The notes: generated by a model not told the origin, from the sequence alone. Positions 1-9,288 are shown, numbered from the stretch's first letter. The stretch is DNA of 64,000 bases from Hyphomicrobiaceae bacterium (GCA_020442165.1 JAGRKV010000051.1:620001-684000), one strand, 5' to 3'. Translations and numbers: made by a program.

Positions 1-603
<603 letters not shown>

Positions 604-689
604 CGTGGGGCCGCCGCCTCGGCCGTCTCCCCGCGCGTCAAAAGGCATTGGACCGCTCCGCCACAGTTCATTTACGCGGTGTCTAGCAA

Positions 690-722
690 TTGGGCCCAGG
701 CGTGTAAACGGCCCGGGCCCAA
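690..722. other. GC-rich inverted repeat between lipoprotein gene and prs
   Basis: Two 8-base arms (TTGGGCCC at 690-697 and GGGCCCAA at 715-722) can pair. A second nested inverted repeat lies at 748-785 (CCGGGC arms around a GCCGCCGA/TCGGCGGT arm pair) just past the stop of the upstream lipoprotein gene. Neither is followed by a clean T-run on the minus strand, so a terminator role is possible but unproven. Confidence 0.4.
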
Positions 723-794
723 AAGGGTGCCAAAGATGTTTATTCTACCGGGCAAAGCCGCCGATCCGTTCGGCGGTACGCCCGGCTAGAAGGC

Positions 795-1823
795 TCAGTT
801 CGTCTTGGGTATGAGCTTCATGATGCCCTGGGCGGCGGCTGCGGCGGCGGCATCAGCTGTTGCACCCCAGGCGCCATCGAGCGCGCCAGCGGCGATCTCG
901 TTTTTCTGGGACACGGTGCCGAGCGACTTCCCGGTCGGATCCTTGACCTGCCAATCAATCTTGATCGGCTGCTTGCCGTCTTTGGCCTGTCCAACCTCCA
1001 CCGCACCTTCGACACGATATGTGGTGCTGCCCGGGGAGGTCGTGAGCGCCACGCCGTTCTTCGACAGTTCACGCTGCAAGGCACTGGTCAAAGAGATGCG
1101 GCCGTCGCCAGGAGCGCCGGTGACATTGGGCACCAGGGCGTTGGTCGGGCCCTTGCCAATGCTGCCGGTGGTCGGTCCGGCGGCGGATGGAGACGCAAGT
1201 GGCGTTGCTGCTGCCGTCCGGACAGCCGATGGCTGTGCCGAGGCAACCGGCGTGGATGCCTGGCTCTGCGTGCCGCGCTGGGTGGCGGCCCACGATGCGA
1301 CCTGGGTGGCAGTCTTCGTCGAAATCGACTCGATCGCCTGCTGGGAAACTGACGACCACGGGTCGCGGTCCGAGCCGGCGCCCAGGATTTCCTCGCCGGT
1401 GATACGGTTGACGCGCTGGCCGGTCGGATCGGTCACGTCCCAGATGTAGGAGACCTTGACGCCGGCCTTTTCACGCGCAGAGACGACATAGCCCCGCAAC
1501 GTGTAGTCGGACTTGTCGGTCGCGTTCTGCGCCACCTGCAGGCTCTGCTTCGTCAGCGCGCCGGTCAGGCTCGACTGCATCTGCTTGGCGACCGATTCCG
1601 GCGCACCGATGACAGGGGCAACGGCAAACCGCGCGCCCGAGGTTGCGACCGGCGCAGCCTGGTTTGCGACCTCGGTTGGCGGCGTGGAGGAATTGGCAGA
1701 GCCCAGTAGGTTGCTTGAGGTCTCGCAGCCCGCGAGACCAATTCCCAGTATGGCGATGGTGCCGGCAAGCGCGACGGATTTCAGACTCCGGCACGCCGCA
1801 GCAGCAGCATAAATGGTCGTCAC
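795..1823 (-). CDS. Predicted outer-membrane-type lipoprotein, conserved hypothetical
   Basis: The reading frame is open upstream to 1925, but the GTG at 1823 is preferred: it follows an AAGGGGG ribosome site and places a signal peptide (SLKSVALAGTIAILGIG) directly before the lipobox LAGC near residue 33. The mature protein begins CETSSNLLGS, is rich in Ala/Ser/Thr/Pro in the middle, and shows two related-looking globular stretches, each resembling an open reading of a secreted binding domain (TYTLRGYVVSAREKAG-like early, YRVEGAVEVGQAKDG-like late, both followed by a VxDPTGxx motif). The repeated 'W-V-DPTG' pattern suggests an internal duplication. I do not recognise a function. It sits upstream of prs on the same strand. 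Confidence 0.75.
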   Translation of the reverse strand: MTTIYAAAAACRSLKSVALAGTIAILGIGLAGCETSSNLLGSANSSTPPTEVANQAAPVATSGARFAVAPVIGAPESVAKQMQSSLTGALTKQSLQVAQNATDKSDYTLRGYVVSAREKAGVKVSYIWDVTDPTGQRVNRITGEEILGAGSDRDPWSSVSQQAIESISTKTATQVASWAATQRGTQSQASTPVASAQPSAVRTAAATPLASPSAAGPTTGSIGKGPTNALVPNVTGAPGDGRISLTSALQRELSKNGVALTTSPGSTTYRVEGAVEVGQAKDGKQPIKIDWQVKDPTGKSLGTVSQKNEIAAGALDGAWGATADAAAAAAAQGIMKLIPKTN

Positions 1824-2030
1824 GACGACGTCCCCCTTATTTATGACCCGCTGTTGATCCGGCGGCCGACGTACAAACCCTGCGGCCAAAATCGTTCCCT
1901 CGAAAACCGGTACACACTCGCTCAACGATTAGACAGTGTGGCGGGCTGCTGTCCACCCTCAGGACGGCTCCGTCCTCGATTCTAGCGCTCCGCAACGCAG
2001 TTCAGACAGCAAAGTTTGTGGATTGTGCAA

Positions 2031-2816
2031 CTAAGCCACGACAATGGCAGAGATTTGACGCCCGTAATCGGTCTCCTTGCGGTGGCAGGTGCGACGATAA
2101 GAGAAGAATCTCGATTCGTTCTTGTAGGTACAGGATGTGGCGCTCTCGACGTGGGCGAGGCCCAGATTTCCGAGCCGGTCGAGCACGTAGCCCGGCAAAT
2201 TGAAATAAGCGCGTCCGTGTGGGGTCGGCTTATGAAAAAAACGAGTATTTTCAGTGTTGATGCGGCAAACCTCGGCCTCGAATTCAGGGCCTACCTCGTA
2301 GCTTTCGGGGCCGATGCAGGGGCCGATTGCGGCGAGGATGCCGCCGCGCCGGGCGCCGATCGTCTCCATGGCCGCCACCGTTGATTCCAGTATGCCGCCT
2401 ACGGCACCGCGCCAGCCGGCATGGGCGGCGGCGACCACTTTGGCGGCAGGGTCGGCAAATAGGACCGGGCAGCAATCGGCCGCCAGTGCGCCGACGACGA
2501 TGCCGGGAGTCGCCGTGATGACCGCATCGGCTTTTGGCAGGTTGGCGGGATCAGGGGCGGCGGCAACGATGTGGGCGGTGGCGGAATGGGTCTGATAGAG
2601 CGTGACGACGGGCCAGCCGGGGTTGCCGAGGCTGGCTGCGACGCGGCGGCGATTTTCCAGCACCTTCTCGCGATCGTCGTTTGAGCCGAGACCGCAATTC
2701 AGTCCGGCATAGATGCCATCGGAAACCCCGCCTTCGCGCGTGAAAAAGCCGTGGCGGATGCCGGGTAGCTCGGCAATGGCGGGGGCGGTGATAGGCTGGG
2801 GTGTGGTCATGCTCAT
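2031..2816 (-). CDS. pgeF: PgeF/YfiH laccase-domain protein (multi-copper polyphenol oxidase family)
   Basis: 261 residues, the usual length for COG1496. Zinc-ligand motifs characteristic of the family are visible: LYQTHSATAH (His77), AADCCPVLF (Cys115/116) and AAHAGWRGAVGG (His132). Members have been described as peptidoglycan-editing factors, purine nucleoside phosphorylases or polyphenol oxidases, so the exact reaction cannot be set from sequence. It lies 40 bases after the MidA-like methyltransferase gene on the same strand and probably belongs to the lgt-midA-pgeF operon, an arrangement common in Alphaproteobacteria. ATGs at 2816 and 2810 are both possible starts. Confidence 0.92.
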   Translation of the reverse strand: MSMTTPQPITAPAIAELPGIRHGFFTREGGVSDGIYAGLNCGLGSNDDREKVLENRRRVAASLGNPGWPVVTLYQTHSATAHIVAAAPDPANLPKADAVITATPGIVVGALAADCCPVLFADPAAKVVAAAHAGWRGAVGGILESTVAAMETIGARRGGILAAIGPCIGPESYEVGPEFEAEVCRINTENTRFFHKPTPHGRAYFNLPGYVLDRLGNLGLAHVESATSCTYKNESRFFSYRRTCHRKETDYGRQISAIVVA

Positions 2817-2855
2817 GTTTCTCGCGCCAAGCCGACAAGATCAAGGATCGAAAGA

Positions 2856-4043
2856 TCAGGTGGGAAAGCCGGGAAGGGGTTGCAGTGCGGCGGAGCGCAC
2901 GCCGATCGCCTTGAAGCGGTCGCCCATGCCGGGCATCGCCATAAGGCGTGCAACACCCATCTCGATCTCGTTGGCGAGGTGAGGATTGGTGCTCATCAGG
3001 CGCGAAGCGCGCTCCATGATGCCGAGGCTACCCAGGAACTCAGCTTGCGTGATGGGACCGTCGATGGTGAGCGGTGGCCTTTCGCGAGGGGTGCCTATTT
3101 GATCGATACTGGCAGCCTGGCTAACGGCATCCGCGAATGACTGGAAATCGACCTGAACTGTGAGGTCGGCTTCTCCAGGCGATGTCAGCGGGTGTTCGTA
3201 TTTGTGGTCGCGGACAGCTTGAAGTGTATCACCGGGTGAGGTCTGCAAGTGACCGTAGTCGATGAACAGGGCAGCGAGCGCGCCGTTTTCGTTAAGCTGG
3301 GCGAGCTCTTTTGCCAATTCCTCAAACGCTTGCTTTTCGGCGATCGTGCCGATGGGCTGGTGCAGAAGGAAGTCCTTCAGGGTTGTTTCGCGTTTCGCGT
3401 TTGGTTCAAGAAGCTCTCCAGGGACGAAATGGAGTTCGCCTGAAGCATTGAGGCCAATGTTCAAGGAGCGCAATCCGTCCTCGGCCTTGATGGTTTGCGT
3501 CGCCGGAAGCGTATCCAGAAACTCGTTCGCGAGGAGGATTATCGGAGCATCGCTGGGTTTGTCGCGAATATGCTTTGCAAGCGTGATCCGATCGCGCGGC
3601 AGGAACGAGGTCAAGTCTTCCGCAAGGCTGTCCATTGCTGCGACATCGACAAGGATGAGTGAGGCTGCATCGAGGAAGCCCGGTACGATCCGCGCGGCGC
3701 GTAGGGCATCGCGCATCATGGTGCCACGGCCGGGCCCCAGTTCGACGAGGTTGAAGCGCTTTGGCGAACCCATCTGCTGCCAGACAACGGCGGACCACAG
3801 GCCGACGAGTTCACCGAACACTTGGCTGATCTCCGGCGCGGTGACGAAGTCGCCCTTGGCGCCGAATGGCTGCTGGCGGACGTAATAACCGTGCTCGGGG
3901 TCTAAGAGACATGCGCGCATGCATTCGGTGACCGTGATCGGGCCATCGCGGCGGATGCGCCCTTTCAGCTTCAGCGCAAGTGGCGTGTCGCGGCGGGCAT
4001 CTGGATCGTAGGGCAGAACGCCGTGCTCGGACGCCTTGGTCAT
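2856..4043 (-). CDS. SAM-dependent methyltransferase, MidA/NDUFAF7 family
   Basis: 395 residues, a typical length for COG1565. The SAM-binding glycine motif LVELGPGRG is at about residues 99-106, preceded by the family signature DPEHGYYVRQQPFGAKGDFVTAPEISQVFGELVG. The mitochondrial homologue methylates an arginine of a complex I subunit; a similar role in bacterial complex I assembly is inference. The start at 4043 is chosen because its ATG overlaps the lgt stop (ATGA), indicating translational coupling; an upstream in-frame extension into lgt is not needed. Confidence 0.93.
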   Translation of the reverse strand: MTKASEHGVLPYDPDARRDTPLALKLKGRIRRDGPITVTECMRACLLDPEHGYYVRQQPFGAKGDFVTAPEISQVFGELVGLWSAVVWQQMGSPKRFNLVELGPGRGTMMRDALRAARIVPGFLDAASLILVDVAAMDSLAEDLTSFLPRDRITLAKHIRDKPSDAPIILLANEFLDTLPATQTIKAEDGLRSLNIGLNASGELHFVPGELLEPNAKRETTLKDFLLHQPIGTIAEKQAFEELAKELAQLNENGALAALFIDYGHLQTSPGDTLQAVRDHKYEHPLTSPGEADLTVQVDFQSFADAVSQAASIDQIGTPRERPPLTIDGPITQAEFLGSLGIMERASRLMSTNPHLANEIEMGVARLMAMPGMGDRFKAIGVRSAALQPLPGFPT

Positions 4044-4900
4044 GAGCTCTTGGCGTCCGGTGCAGCGCCCGATTCTGCTTCGCGAGCAGCGACAGCCTTG
4101 GCCCGCCACATGAGATAGGTGCCCAGCACAACCATCGGGATCGAGTACAGCATGCCGCGCGTCAACGGTACGCCGGCAATCGGCATGCCGTACTCCTCGA
4201 TCTTAAAGAGTTCGACGAACATGCGGAAGACACCATAACCCGCAAGGAAAGCGCCAACCGTGAGGCCCGGCATCTTGAGTGAGCCTCGTTTGTAGATGAG
4301 CCAGGCAAGGATTGCTAACAGCACCGCGCCTTCAAGAAGCGCTTCGTAGAGCATGGCCGGATGGCGCGGTTGTTCGCCATAGCCGGGGAAGGTGATTGCC
4401 CATGGCACATTGGAAACGGTGCCGACCACTTCCGAATTGATGAAGTTTGCTATGCGGCCAAAGAACAGGCCGATTGGTACAGCCGCCGTTACAACGTCTG
4501 TGAGACTGAGCACCGACACGCGCTTCCATATGGAAAACAGCCACAGTGCGATGGTGACTCCGAGAGCGCCTCCATGGAACGCCATGCCACCCTGCCAGAT
4601 CTTCAGGATCTGGGACGGATTGGATAGATAGTAGGTTAGTTCATAAAAAAGGACGTGACCGAGTCTGCCGCCGATCACGACGCCAAGCGTCGTCACGAGA
4701 AGCACGTCGTCCATCATGGTCTCGGTGAAAGGGGAGTTGCCCTTGCGCCAAAGGCTGTTGTCGCGGACCAGACATTTCACGTACCACCAGCCAAGCAACA
4801 GTCCGGCCATGTAGGCGATGCCGTACCACTTCACCGAAAGCGGACCCAAGCTGAAGGCGACCGGGTCGATGTTGGGATATGGAATGGCGAGAAGCGTCAC
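4040..4900 (-). CDS. lgt: Prolipoprotein diacylglyceryl transferase
   Basis: Inner-membrane enzyme that transfers diacylglyceryl from phosphatidylglycerol to the lipobox cysteine of prolipoproteins. About 286 residues with seven likely membrane segments. Key family motifs: VKWYGIAYMAGLL near residue 23, GMAFHGGALG (His109), GRIANFINSEVVG (Arg149, Asn152) and the C-terminal GVFRMFVELFK (Arg/Glu pair). The GTG at 4900 is chosen over the ATG at 4933 because GAGGA lies just upstream and the resulting N-terminus MTLLAIPYPNIDPV matches the family. It supplies the modification needed by the many lipoproteins in this window (Pal, the twin micro-lipoproteins, the 795-1823 protein). Confidence 0.96.
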   Translation of the reverse strand: MTLLAIPYPNIDPVAFSLGPLSVKWYGIAYMAGLLLGWWYVKCLVRDNSLWRKGNSPFTETMMDDVLLVTTLGVVIGGRLGHVLFYELTYYLSNPSQILKIWQGGMAFHGGALGVTIALWLFSIWKRVSVLSLTDVVTAAVPIGLFFGRIANFINSEVVGTVSNVPWAITFPGYGEQPRHPAMLYEALLEGAVLLAILAWLIYKRGSLKMPGLTVGAFLAGYGVFRMFVELFKIEEYGMPIAGVPLTRGMLYSIPMVVLGTYLMWRAKAVAAREAESGAAPDAKSS

Positions 4901-5208
4901 TTGTTGTTCCTCTGGTTGCCAGCGCCGCGCCAAGCGGCTTGGCCGACCCCGGCGGGGGGCAAATAACTATTTCCCCGGTCGCGGACCGCGGCACGTTTTG
5001 GCCAGCGGCGGGCCGGTGTCAAGCAATCGAGGCCCCGCGGAGCCGGAAACGGGCATAAGGTCTGAGCTTTTGAGGCTCAGTCGGGCGCTGGGTCGGACCG
5101 GCTTGAACCCACGGCGTTGAAGGCTCATAGTCTTGAGCGAACACAGCACCTTTTATGCACGCGCTCTCGCCGCCGATGCGGTAGGTGCCACAAACGAGAT
5201 GCAGAGAT
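4901..5208. other. Divergent intergenic region lgt / ubiK
   Basis: About 310 bases between two divergently read genes, so promoters for both operons should lie here. It is GC-rich with no convincing ORF; I could not pick a reliable -35/-10 pair for either direction. Confidence 0.5.
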
Positions 5209-5466
5209 ATGACACAGACCGCAAACCCGATCCTCGATGAACTTGCCCGCATGATGACCGATGCCGCTGGTGCTGCCCAGGGCGTCAAGCGCGAGGTGGA
5301 ATCACTGATGCGCTCGCAAGGTGAGCGTTTCCTGCGCGACATGGACGTTGTGTCGCGGGAGGAGTTCGAGGCCGTCAAGGCGATGGCGGAGAAGGCACGC
5401 GGGGAGAACGAGGCCCTGGCACAACGTGTCGCAGCGCTCGAGGCGGCGCTTGCCGCGCGAGGCTGA
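5209..5466 (+). CDS. ubiK: UbiK-like accessory factor (BMFP domain, coiled coil)
   Basis: 85 residues, typical for the BMFP/YqiC family. The N-terminus NPILDELARMMTDAAGAAQGVKREVE is an amphipathic helix and the C-terminus (about residues 50-84: SREEFEAVKAMAEKARGENEALAQRVAALEAAL) is a heptad-rich coiled coil used for trimerisation. In E. coli the homologue helps the ubiquinone biosynthesis complex; in other bacteria it is only known as a membrane-fusogenic protein. The ATG at 5209 (MTQTANP) is favoured over 5185 because a GAGAT sequence sits just upstream and it matches the family N-terminus. Confidence 0.88.
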   Translation: MTQTANPILDELARMMTDAAGAAQGVKREVESLMRSQGERFLRDMDVVSREEFEAVKAMAEKARGENEALAQRVAALEAALAARG

Positions 5467-5815
5467 GCTGAGCGCCGATTGATTCATTCCGCCACGCGGC
5501 TGGTTCGGCATGGACTTGGTGGGTCTCGTTCCCGGTGGAACTGAGGTCTGGCGGGTCTCAATCTGGTGGCGACTCAAGCCTTCTACGACTCAGATCGGTG
5601 CTGCGGCTTGTGACCCCCGCGCATTGTCGAGCATTAGCTCGTGCGGTCCACAGTGGCGGGGCAAATATTGGCTGAAACGCGCCGAATGGCGCAATTTCGC
5701 GCTTTCAACGTGGACAATCCCGGTGAGCTGTTGCGACTCAAGCGTGCCTGATGTTTCGTCCGTTCGCCGGCGGATGTCTTCGCCATTGCCGGTTGAAAGC
5801 AGCAAAGGGGCAGAC
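5467..5815. other. Intergenic region ubiK / YbjN gene with clustered GANTC sites
   Basis: About 350 bases without a supported gene, although the downstream frame stays open through it. It holds four GANTC sites (5481, 5571, 5587, 5735), the recognition sequence of the alphaproteobacterial cell-cycle methylase CcrM, and the string GCGACTCAAGC occurs twice (from 5569 and 5733). No clear promoter could be assigned. Confidence 0.45.
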
Positions 5816-6313
5816 ATGGGCTCGTTCAATATGGGCTACGGGCACAGCACCAATCCGATCGATCTCATCGAGCATCTTGCTCTTGTGCATGACTGGTCTT
5901 GCGAGCGCGCCACAGAAGATGAGCTGACGCTGATCGTCGGCGGCAGCTGGACCGATTATCAGGTATCGCTCAACTGGCGTGGCGACCTGGAAGCGCTGCA
6001 CGTCGCGTGCGCCTTCGACTTTAAGGTGCCCGAATACCGGCTGACGGAAATGTACCGGCTGATCGCGCAGATCAACGAGCAGCTTTGGCTTGGGCATTTC
6101 GATCTGTGGACCCAGGAAGGCCTCATAATGTTCCGGCACGGTCTGCTGCTGAATGGGGCGGTTGCCACGCAGCGGCAGTGCGAGGCACTACTGTCGGCAG
6201 CTCTCGAAGCCTGCGAGCGCTACTATCAGGCCTTCCAGTTCGTGGTCTGGGCCGGTAAGGAAAGCCGAGAGGCGCTCGTCTCGACGATGTTCGAGACGGA
6301 GGGCCAGGCATGA
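5816..6313 (+). CDS. YbjN domain-containing protein
   Basis: 165 residues from the ATG at 5816, which has AAAGGGG upstream; the frame is open to 5510 but that part does not look like protein. Recognisable YbjN features are NPIDLIEHLALVHDWSCERATEDELTLIVGG at the N-terminus and the core FDFKVPEYRLTEMYRLIAQINEQLWLGHFDLWTQEGLIMFRHGLLL. YbjN folds resemble type III secretion chaperones and in E. coli affect motility and stress responses, but the molecular role is unknown. It precedes proC by about 70 bases on the same strand, a pairing seen widely in Rhizobiales. Confidence 0.9.
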   Translation: MGSFNMGYGHSTNPIDLIEHLALVHDWSCERATEDELTLIVGGSWTDYQVSLNWRGDLEALHVACAFDFKVPEYRLTEMYRLIAQINEQLWLGHFDLWTQEGLIMFRHGLLLNGAVATQRQCEALLSAALEACERYYQAFQFVVWAGKESREALVSTMFETEGQA

Positions 6314-6381
6314 GGCTCTGACAGCGCCGCCGCTTTTAGCTGGAGCTGTTTCCTGGGCCTCCAACGGCACTGGGCGTATTC

Positions 6382-7209
6382 ATGGCACTTACTCTTGATG
6401 GACCGCTGGTGCTCGCAGGTGCGGGCAAGATGGGCGGCGCGATGCTTTCGGGCTGGCTGAAGCGTGGCCTCGATCCCGCGCGGGTGATTTTACAAGACCC
6501 ATCGCCTGCTGCCGAGATGAGCGCGTTGCTGGCGGAGCATGGAATCCGCTCTGTGGAGCGTGTGGAGGCTTCCGATACGCCTCCTTCGGTGATTGTCGTC
6601 GCCGTAAAGCCGCAAGTCATGGATCAGGTTTTTCCCGGTCTTGCAGGGATTGCCGCTCGGTCCACGCTGGTTCTTTCGATTGCAGCCGGCAAGACGCTGG
6701 CGACGTTCGAGCGGCATCTGCCGGAAGGAGCTGGCGTGGTTCGCGCGATGCCGAATACGCCCGCTGCGATAGGGCGGGGGATAACGGTGTGTGTGCCAAA
6801 CGCTCACGTCAGTGAAGAGCAGCGCGTACTGGCAACCTCGTTGCTCGAAGCCGTGGGAGAGGTTGGCTGGGTCTCGGATGAAACCTTGATGGATGCTGTC
6901 ACAGCCGTGTCGGGCTCGGGCCCAGCCTATGTCTTTCTGCTTGCCGAGGCGCTTGCAGCCGCCGGCGTGAAGCAGGGCCTGGACCCGGAGCTGGCGGCGC
7001 GGTTGGCGCGGGCGACGGTCTCGGGTGCTGGAGAATTGCTCAGGCAATCGCCGGAAGCGGCCAGTCAGTTGCGCCAGAACGTGACATCGCCCGGTGGAAC
7101 CACGGCTGCGGCTCTCTCTGTGCTGATGCGCGATGGTGACGGGCTGCCAGATCTGATGGCAGCGGCGGTGGCTACGGCGACAAAAAGAGGCCGCGAGCTT
7201 GCCGGGTGA
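6382..7209 (+). CDS. proC: Pyrroline-5-carboxylate reductase
   Basis: Last step of proline synthesis: reduces 1-pyrroline-5-carboxylate with NAD(P)H. 275 residues, the family size. N-terminal Rossmann motif LVLAGAGKMGGAMLSGWL (about 9-26), the segment VVAVKPQVMDQV, the PNTPAAIGRG block, and the C-terminal dimerisation domain with TAVSGSGPAYVFLLAEAL and TSPGGTTAAAL are all present. Cytosolic, probably cotranscribed with the YbjN gene. Confidence 0.97.
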   Translation: MALTLDGPLVLAGAGKMGGAMLSGWLKRGLDPARVILQDPSPAAEMSALLAEHGIRSVERVEASDTPPSVIVVAVKPQVMDQVFPGLAGIAARSTLVLSIAAGKTLATFERHLPEGAGVVRAMPNTPAAIGRGITVCVPNAHVSEEQRVLATSLLEAVGEVGWVSDETLMDAVTAVSGSGPAYVFLLAEALAAAGVKQGLDPELAARLARATVSGAGELLRQSPEAASQLRQNVTSPGGTTAAALSVLMRDGDGLPDLMAAAVATATKRGRELAG

Positions 7210-7599
7210 AACGGTTTGTGCTCGCGGCCTTGGAGCGCGCGGTCTGGTGAGCGCTTGGGCCATTGGGGGCAATGGCCCTTGCGCTCCGGCGATTATCCGG
7301 ACCGCTTGGGGGAATGGTCTTGCGCACGCCACAGGAGGTTGGCGCTCTGCTAGACCCTCTAGGACCTGACGCGTGGCAAGCGTCTGTTCCGGGATCTGTT
7401 ATGATATACTGTAACACTCCAGGCAAGGCGCAATGGTGTTGCCTCACGGCATTGTGAGGCTGGTGGCTGGGGCGCGATTGGCGGGAAGCAGCAACTATCT
7501 CACCCCAGTCGGTGCGTTTTGGATCGCGATCGAGGCCGAGCGATCCACATCCAGCTGTTAGGCCACTTGTTAATTCAATAATTCTTGTATAGTTGAATT
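7210..7599. other. Intergenic region proC / arsR
   Basis: 390 bases without a supported gene. It contains a perfect 9-bp stem with a 4-base loop at 7257-7278 (GGGCCATTG / CAATGGCCC) 48 bases after proC, which may mark its transcript end although no strong T-run follows, and a second hairpin at 7441-7460 (GCCTCAC / GTGAGGC). The arsR promoter and operator lie at the right edge. Confidence 0.55.
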
Positions 7600-7602
7600 A
7601 TG
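7565..7602 (+). promoter_or_regulatory. arsR promoter with overlapping ArsR operator; likely leaderless start
   Basis: An 8-base perfect inverted repeat, TAATTCAA (7571-7578) and TTGAATTA (7593-7600), with a 14-base spacer, fits the size of ArsR operators. TATAGT at 7588-7593 looks like a -10 box, with CTTGT at 7566-7570 as a possible -35. The expected transcription start then falls at about 7600, the A of the arsR ATG, and there is no ribosome-binding site before it. Bound repressor would cover both promoter and start. The palindrome is seen directly; promoter assignment is inference. Confidence 0.6.
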
Positions 7603-7971
7603 GACTCAGATGATGCCATTCGCGCCCTCGGGGCGCTCGCGCAGGAGCATAGGCTCGCTGTCTTCCGCCGCCTCGTTGCGGTCGGTGCGGCAGGACAGAC
7701 CGCCGGACAGCTTGCAGAACTCGTCGGCATCGCGCCACAGGCTCTGTCGTTTCATGTGAAGGAGCTGGAGCGTGCGGGCCTTGTGTCCGCTGATCGCGAG
7801 GGGCGCTTCATCCGCTATCGCCTGGCTGTCGGGCAAATGCGGGAGTTGATGACGTTCCTCAGCGAAGATTGTTGCGGCGGCAGGCCGGAGCTGTGCGGCG
7901 GTTTTTCAACGACCCATCAGATTTGCTGTGAGCCCACCACGGAAAGAGCGCGTCATGTCAAACCCAAGTGA
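7600..7971 (+). CDS. arsR: ArsR family arsenic-responsive repressor
   Basis: 123 residues. Winged-helix fold: helices from LGALAQEHRLAVFRRLV, recognition region GIAPQALSFHVKELERAGLV, and wing SADREGRFIRYRLA. The As(III) ligands are probably the C-terminal cysteines in SEDCCGGRPELCGG and HQICCEP, rather than the ELCVCDL site of plasmid ArsR proteins. It is expected to repress its own operon until arsenite binds. Its 3' end overlaps the following arsC start by 17 bases, so the two are translationally linked. The start codon lacks a ribosome-binding site (see promoter entry). Confidence 0.94.
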   Translation: MDSDDAIRALGALAQEHRLAVFRRLVAVGAAGQTAGQLAELVGIAPQALSFHVKELERAGLVSADREGRFIRYRLAVGQMRELMTFLSEDCCGGRPELCGGFSTTHQICCEPTTERARHVKPK

Positions 7972-8485
7972 GAACCGCGTCTATAACGTCTTGTTCCTGT
8001 GCACGCACAATTCGGCACGCAGCGTGTTGGCCGAAGCGATCATGAACCGGCTTGGTGCGGGCAGGTTCAAAGGTTTCAGTGCGGGGTCGAGTCCGAAGGG
8101 CAAAGTCAATCCTTTTGCAATCAACCTGCTCGACAAGCTCAACTACGATACGAGCGTGATCCGCTCGAAATCGTGGGACGAGTTCGCCGTGCCGGGTGCG
8201 CCGAGGATGGATTTCGTTTTCACGGTCTGTGACAACGCTGCCAATGAGACATGTCCGGTATGGCCGGGGCAGCCGATGAGCGCGCACTGGGGCGTGCCTG
8301 ATCCCTCGGACACAAAAGGGACTGAAGCCGAGATCGCCGCCGCGTTCGCTGATACACACCGCATGCTCTATCAACGAATCTCGATCTTCACGAACCTGCC
8401 GCTTGCCTCGCTTGACGACATCGCGTTGAAGCAGGAACTCGACAACATCGGTCGCCGGGCTGCGGCGCTGTCTGAAGGGGCCTGA
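7955..8485 (+). CDS. arsC: Arsenate reductase, low-molecular-weight phosphatase type
   Basis: 176 residues. The phosphatase loop CTHNSARS (Cys16 to Arg22) near the N-terminus and DPSDTKGTEAE further on mark the LMW-PTP-like ArsC family, which reduces As(V) to As(III), commonly with thioredoxin or mycothiol as reductant. The start at 7955 (MSNPSENR) is preferred to 7928 because AAAGAGCG lies upstream and it matches the usual length. It is the second gene of the ars operon and 7 bases ahead of aqpS. Confidence 0.93.
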   Translation: MSNPSENRVYNVLFLCTHNSARSVLAEAIMNRLGAGRFKGFSAGSSPKGKVNPFAINLLDKLNYDTSVIRSKSWDEFAVPGAPRMDFVFTVCDNAANETCPVWPGQPMSAHWGVPDPSDTKGTEAEIAAAFADTHRMLYQRISIFTNLPLASLDDIALKQELDNIGRRAAALSEGA

Positions 8486-8492
8486 TCTTTCG

Positions 8493-9182
8493 ATGACGAC
8501 TTTGACACGAAGGCTTGCAGCAGAAGCTGTCGGCACGGCGTTCTTGCTGGCTGCGGTGGTGGGTTCAGGCATCATGGCCGAGAAGCTTGCTGGCGGTAAC
8601 GTAGCGGTGGCGCTCCTGTGCAACACGATACCGACCGGAGCCATTCTCTATGTGCTGATTACGATGCTGGGGCCGATCTCGGGCGCTCATTTCAATCCTG
8701 CGGTCACGGCAGGGTTCTGGTTGCGTCGTGATATGACGAGTGGCGACGCAATGGCCTATGCCGGCGTGCAGGTCGCGGCGGGAATTGTCGGCGTTCTGCT
8801 GGCCCATGCGATGTTCGATCTTGATGTCTTACAGATGTCGCTCAAGGTACGCTCCGGCGCAGGGCAATGGATTTCAGAGGGCGTTGCCACCTTCGGTCTC
8901 ATGCTCACGATCCTGCTGACTATTGCAGCTCGCCCCAATGCTGTGGCGACGAGTGTCGCCCTCTACATTACCTCCGCATATTGGTTCACGGCGTCGACGT
9001 CGTTTGCCAATCCCGCCGTGACAATCGCCCGGGCATTCTCTGATACGTTTGCGGGGATTCGTCTGGCGGATGTGCCAAGCTTTATCGTGATGCAGCTGGC
9101 GGGTGCGGCTTTGGCGGTTTATCTCGCTCGCGCTATGTTAATCGGGTCTGCCAAGGCATCAGGGCCGGAGCCCGCCGAATAG
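8493..9182 (+). CDS. aqpS: Aquaglyceroporin of the arsenic operon (AqpS-like)
   Basis: 229 residues with six membrane segments and both NPA half-helices: HFNPAVT (68-70) and FANPAVTIAR (173-175). The residue after the second NPA is Val, where aquaglyceroporins usually carry Arg, so the selectivity filter is unusual. In Sinorhizobium meliloti AqpS in an equivalent operon lets As(III) leave the cell down its gradient after ArsC reduction. The present order, arsR-arsC-aqpS-arsC with no arsB or acr3, implies the same downhill export strategy. Confidence 0.9.
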   Translation: MTTLTRRLAAEAVGTAFLLAAVVGSGIMAEKLAGGNVAVALLCNTIPTGAILYVLITMLGPISGAHFNPAVTAGFWLRRDMTSGDAMAYAGVQVAAGIVGVLLAHAMFDLDVLQMSLKVRSGAGQWISEGVATFGLMLTILLTIAARPNAVATSVALYITSAYWFTASTSFANPAVTIARAFSDTFAGIRLADVPSFIVMQLAGAALAVYLARAMLIGSAKASGPEPAE

Positions 9183-9288
9183 GACATTGCCTGGCTTTCA
9201 TGCCACGCCGATATGTCACGCAGTCATGCGGAACCATCGCGACGGGCTGTTACGTTGGGGAAGAATATCTGTCAGGAGGATTGGCCCC

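Noticed and set aside
5510..5815. 102-codon extension of the YbjN protein
   Set aside because: No family similarity and a good ribosome site at 5805-5810 precedes the ATG at 5816.
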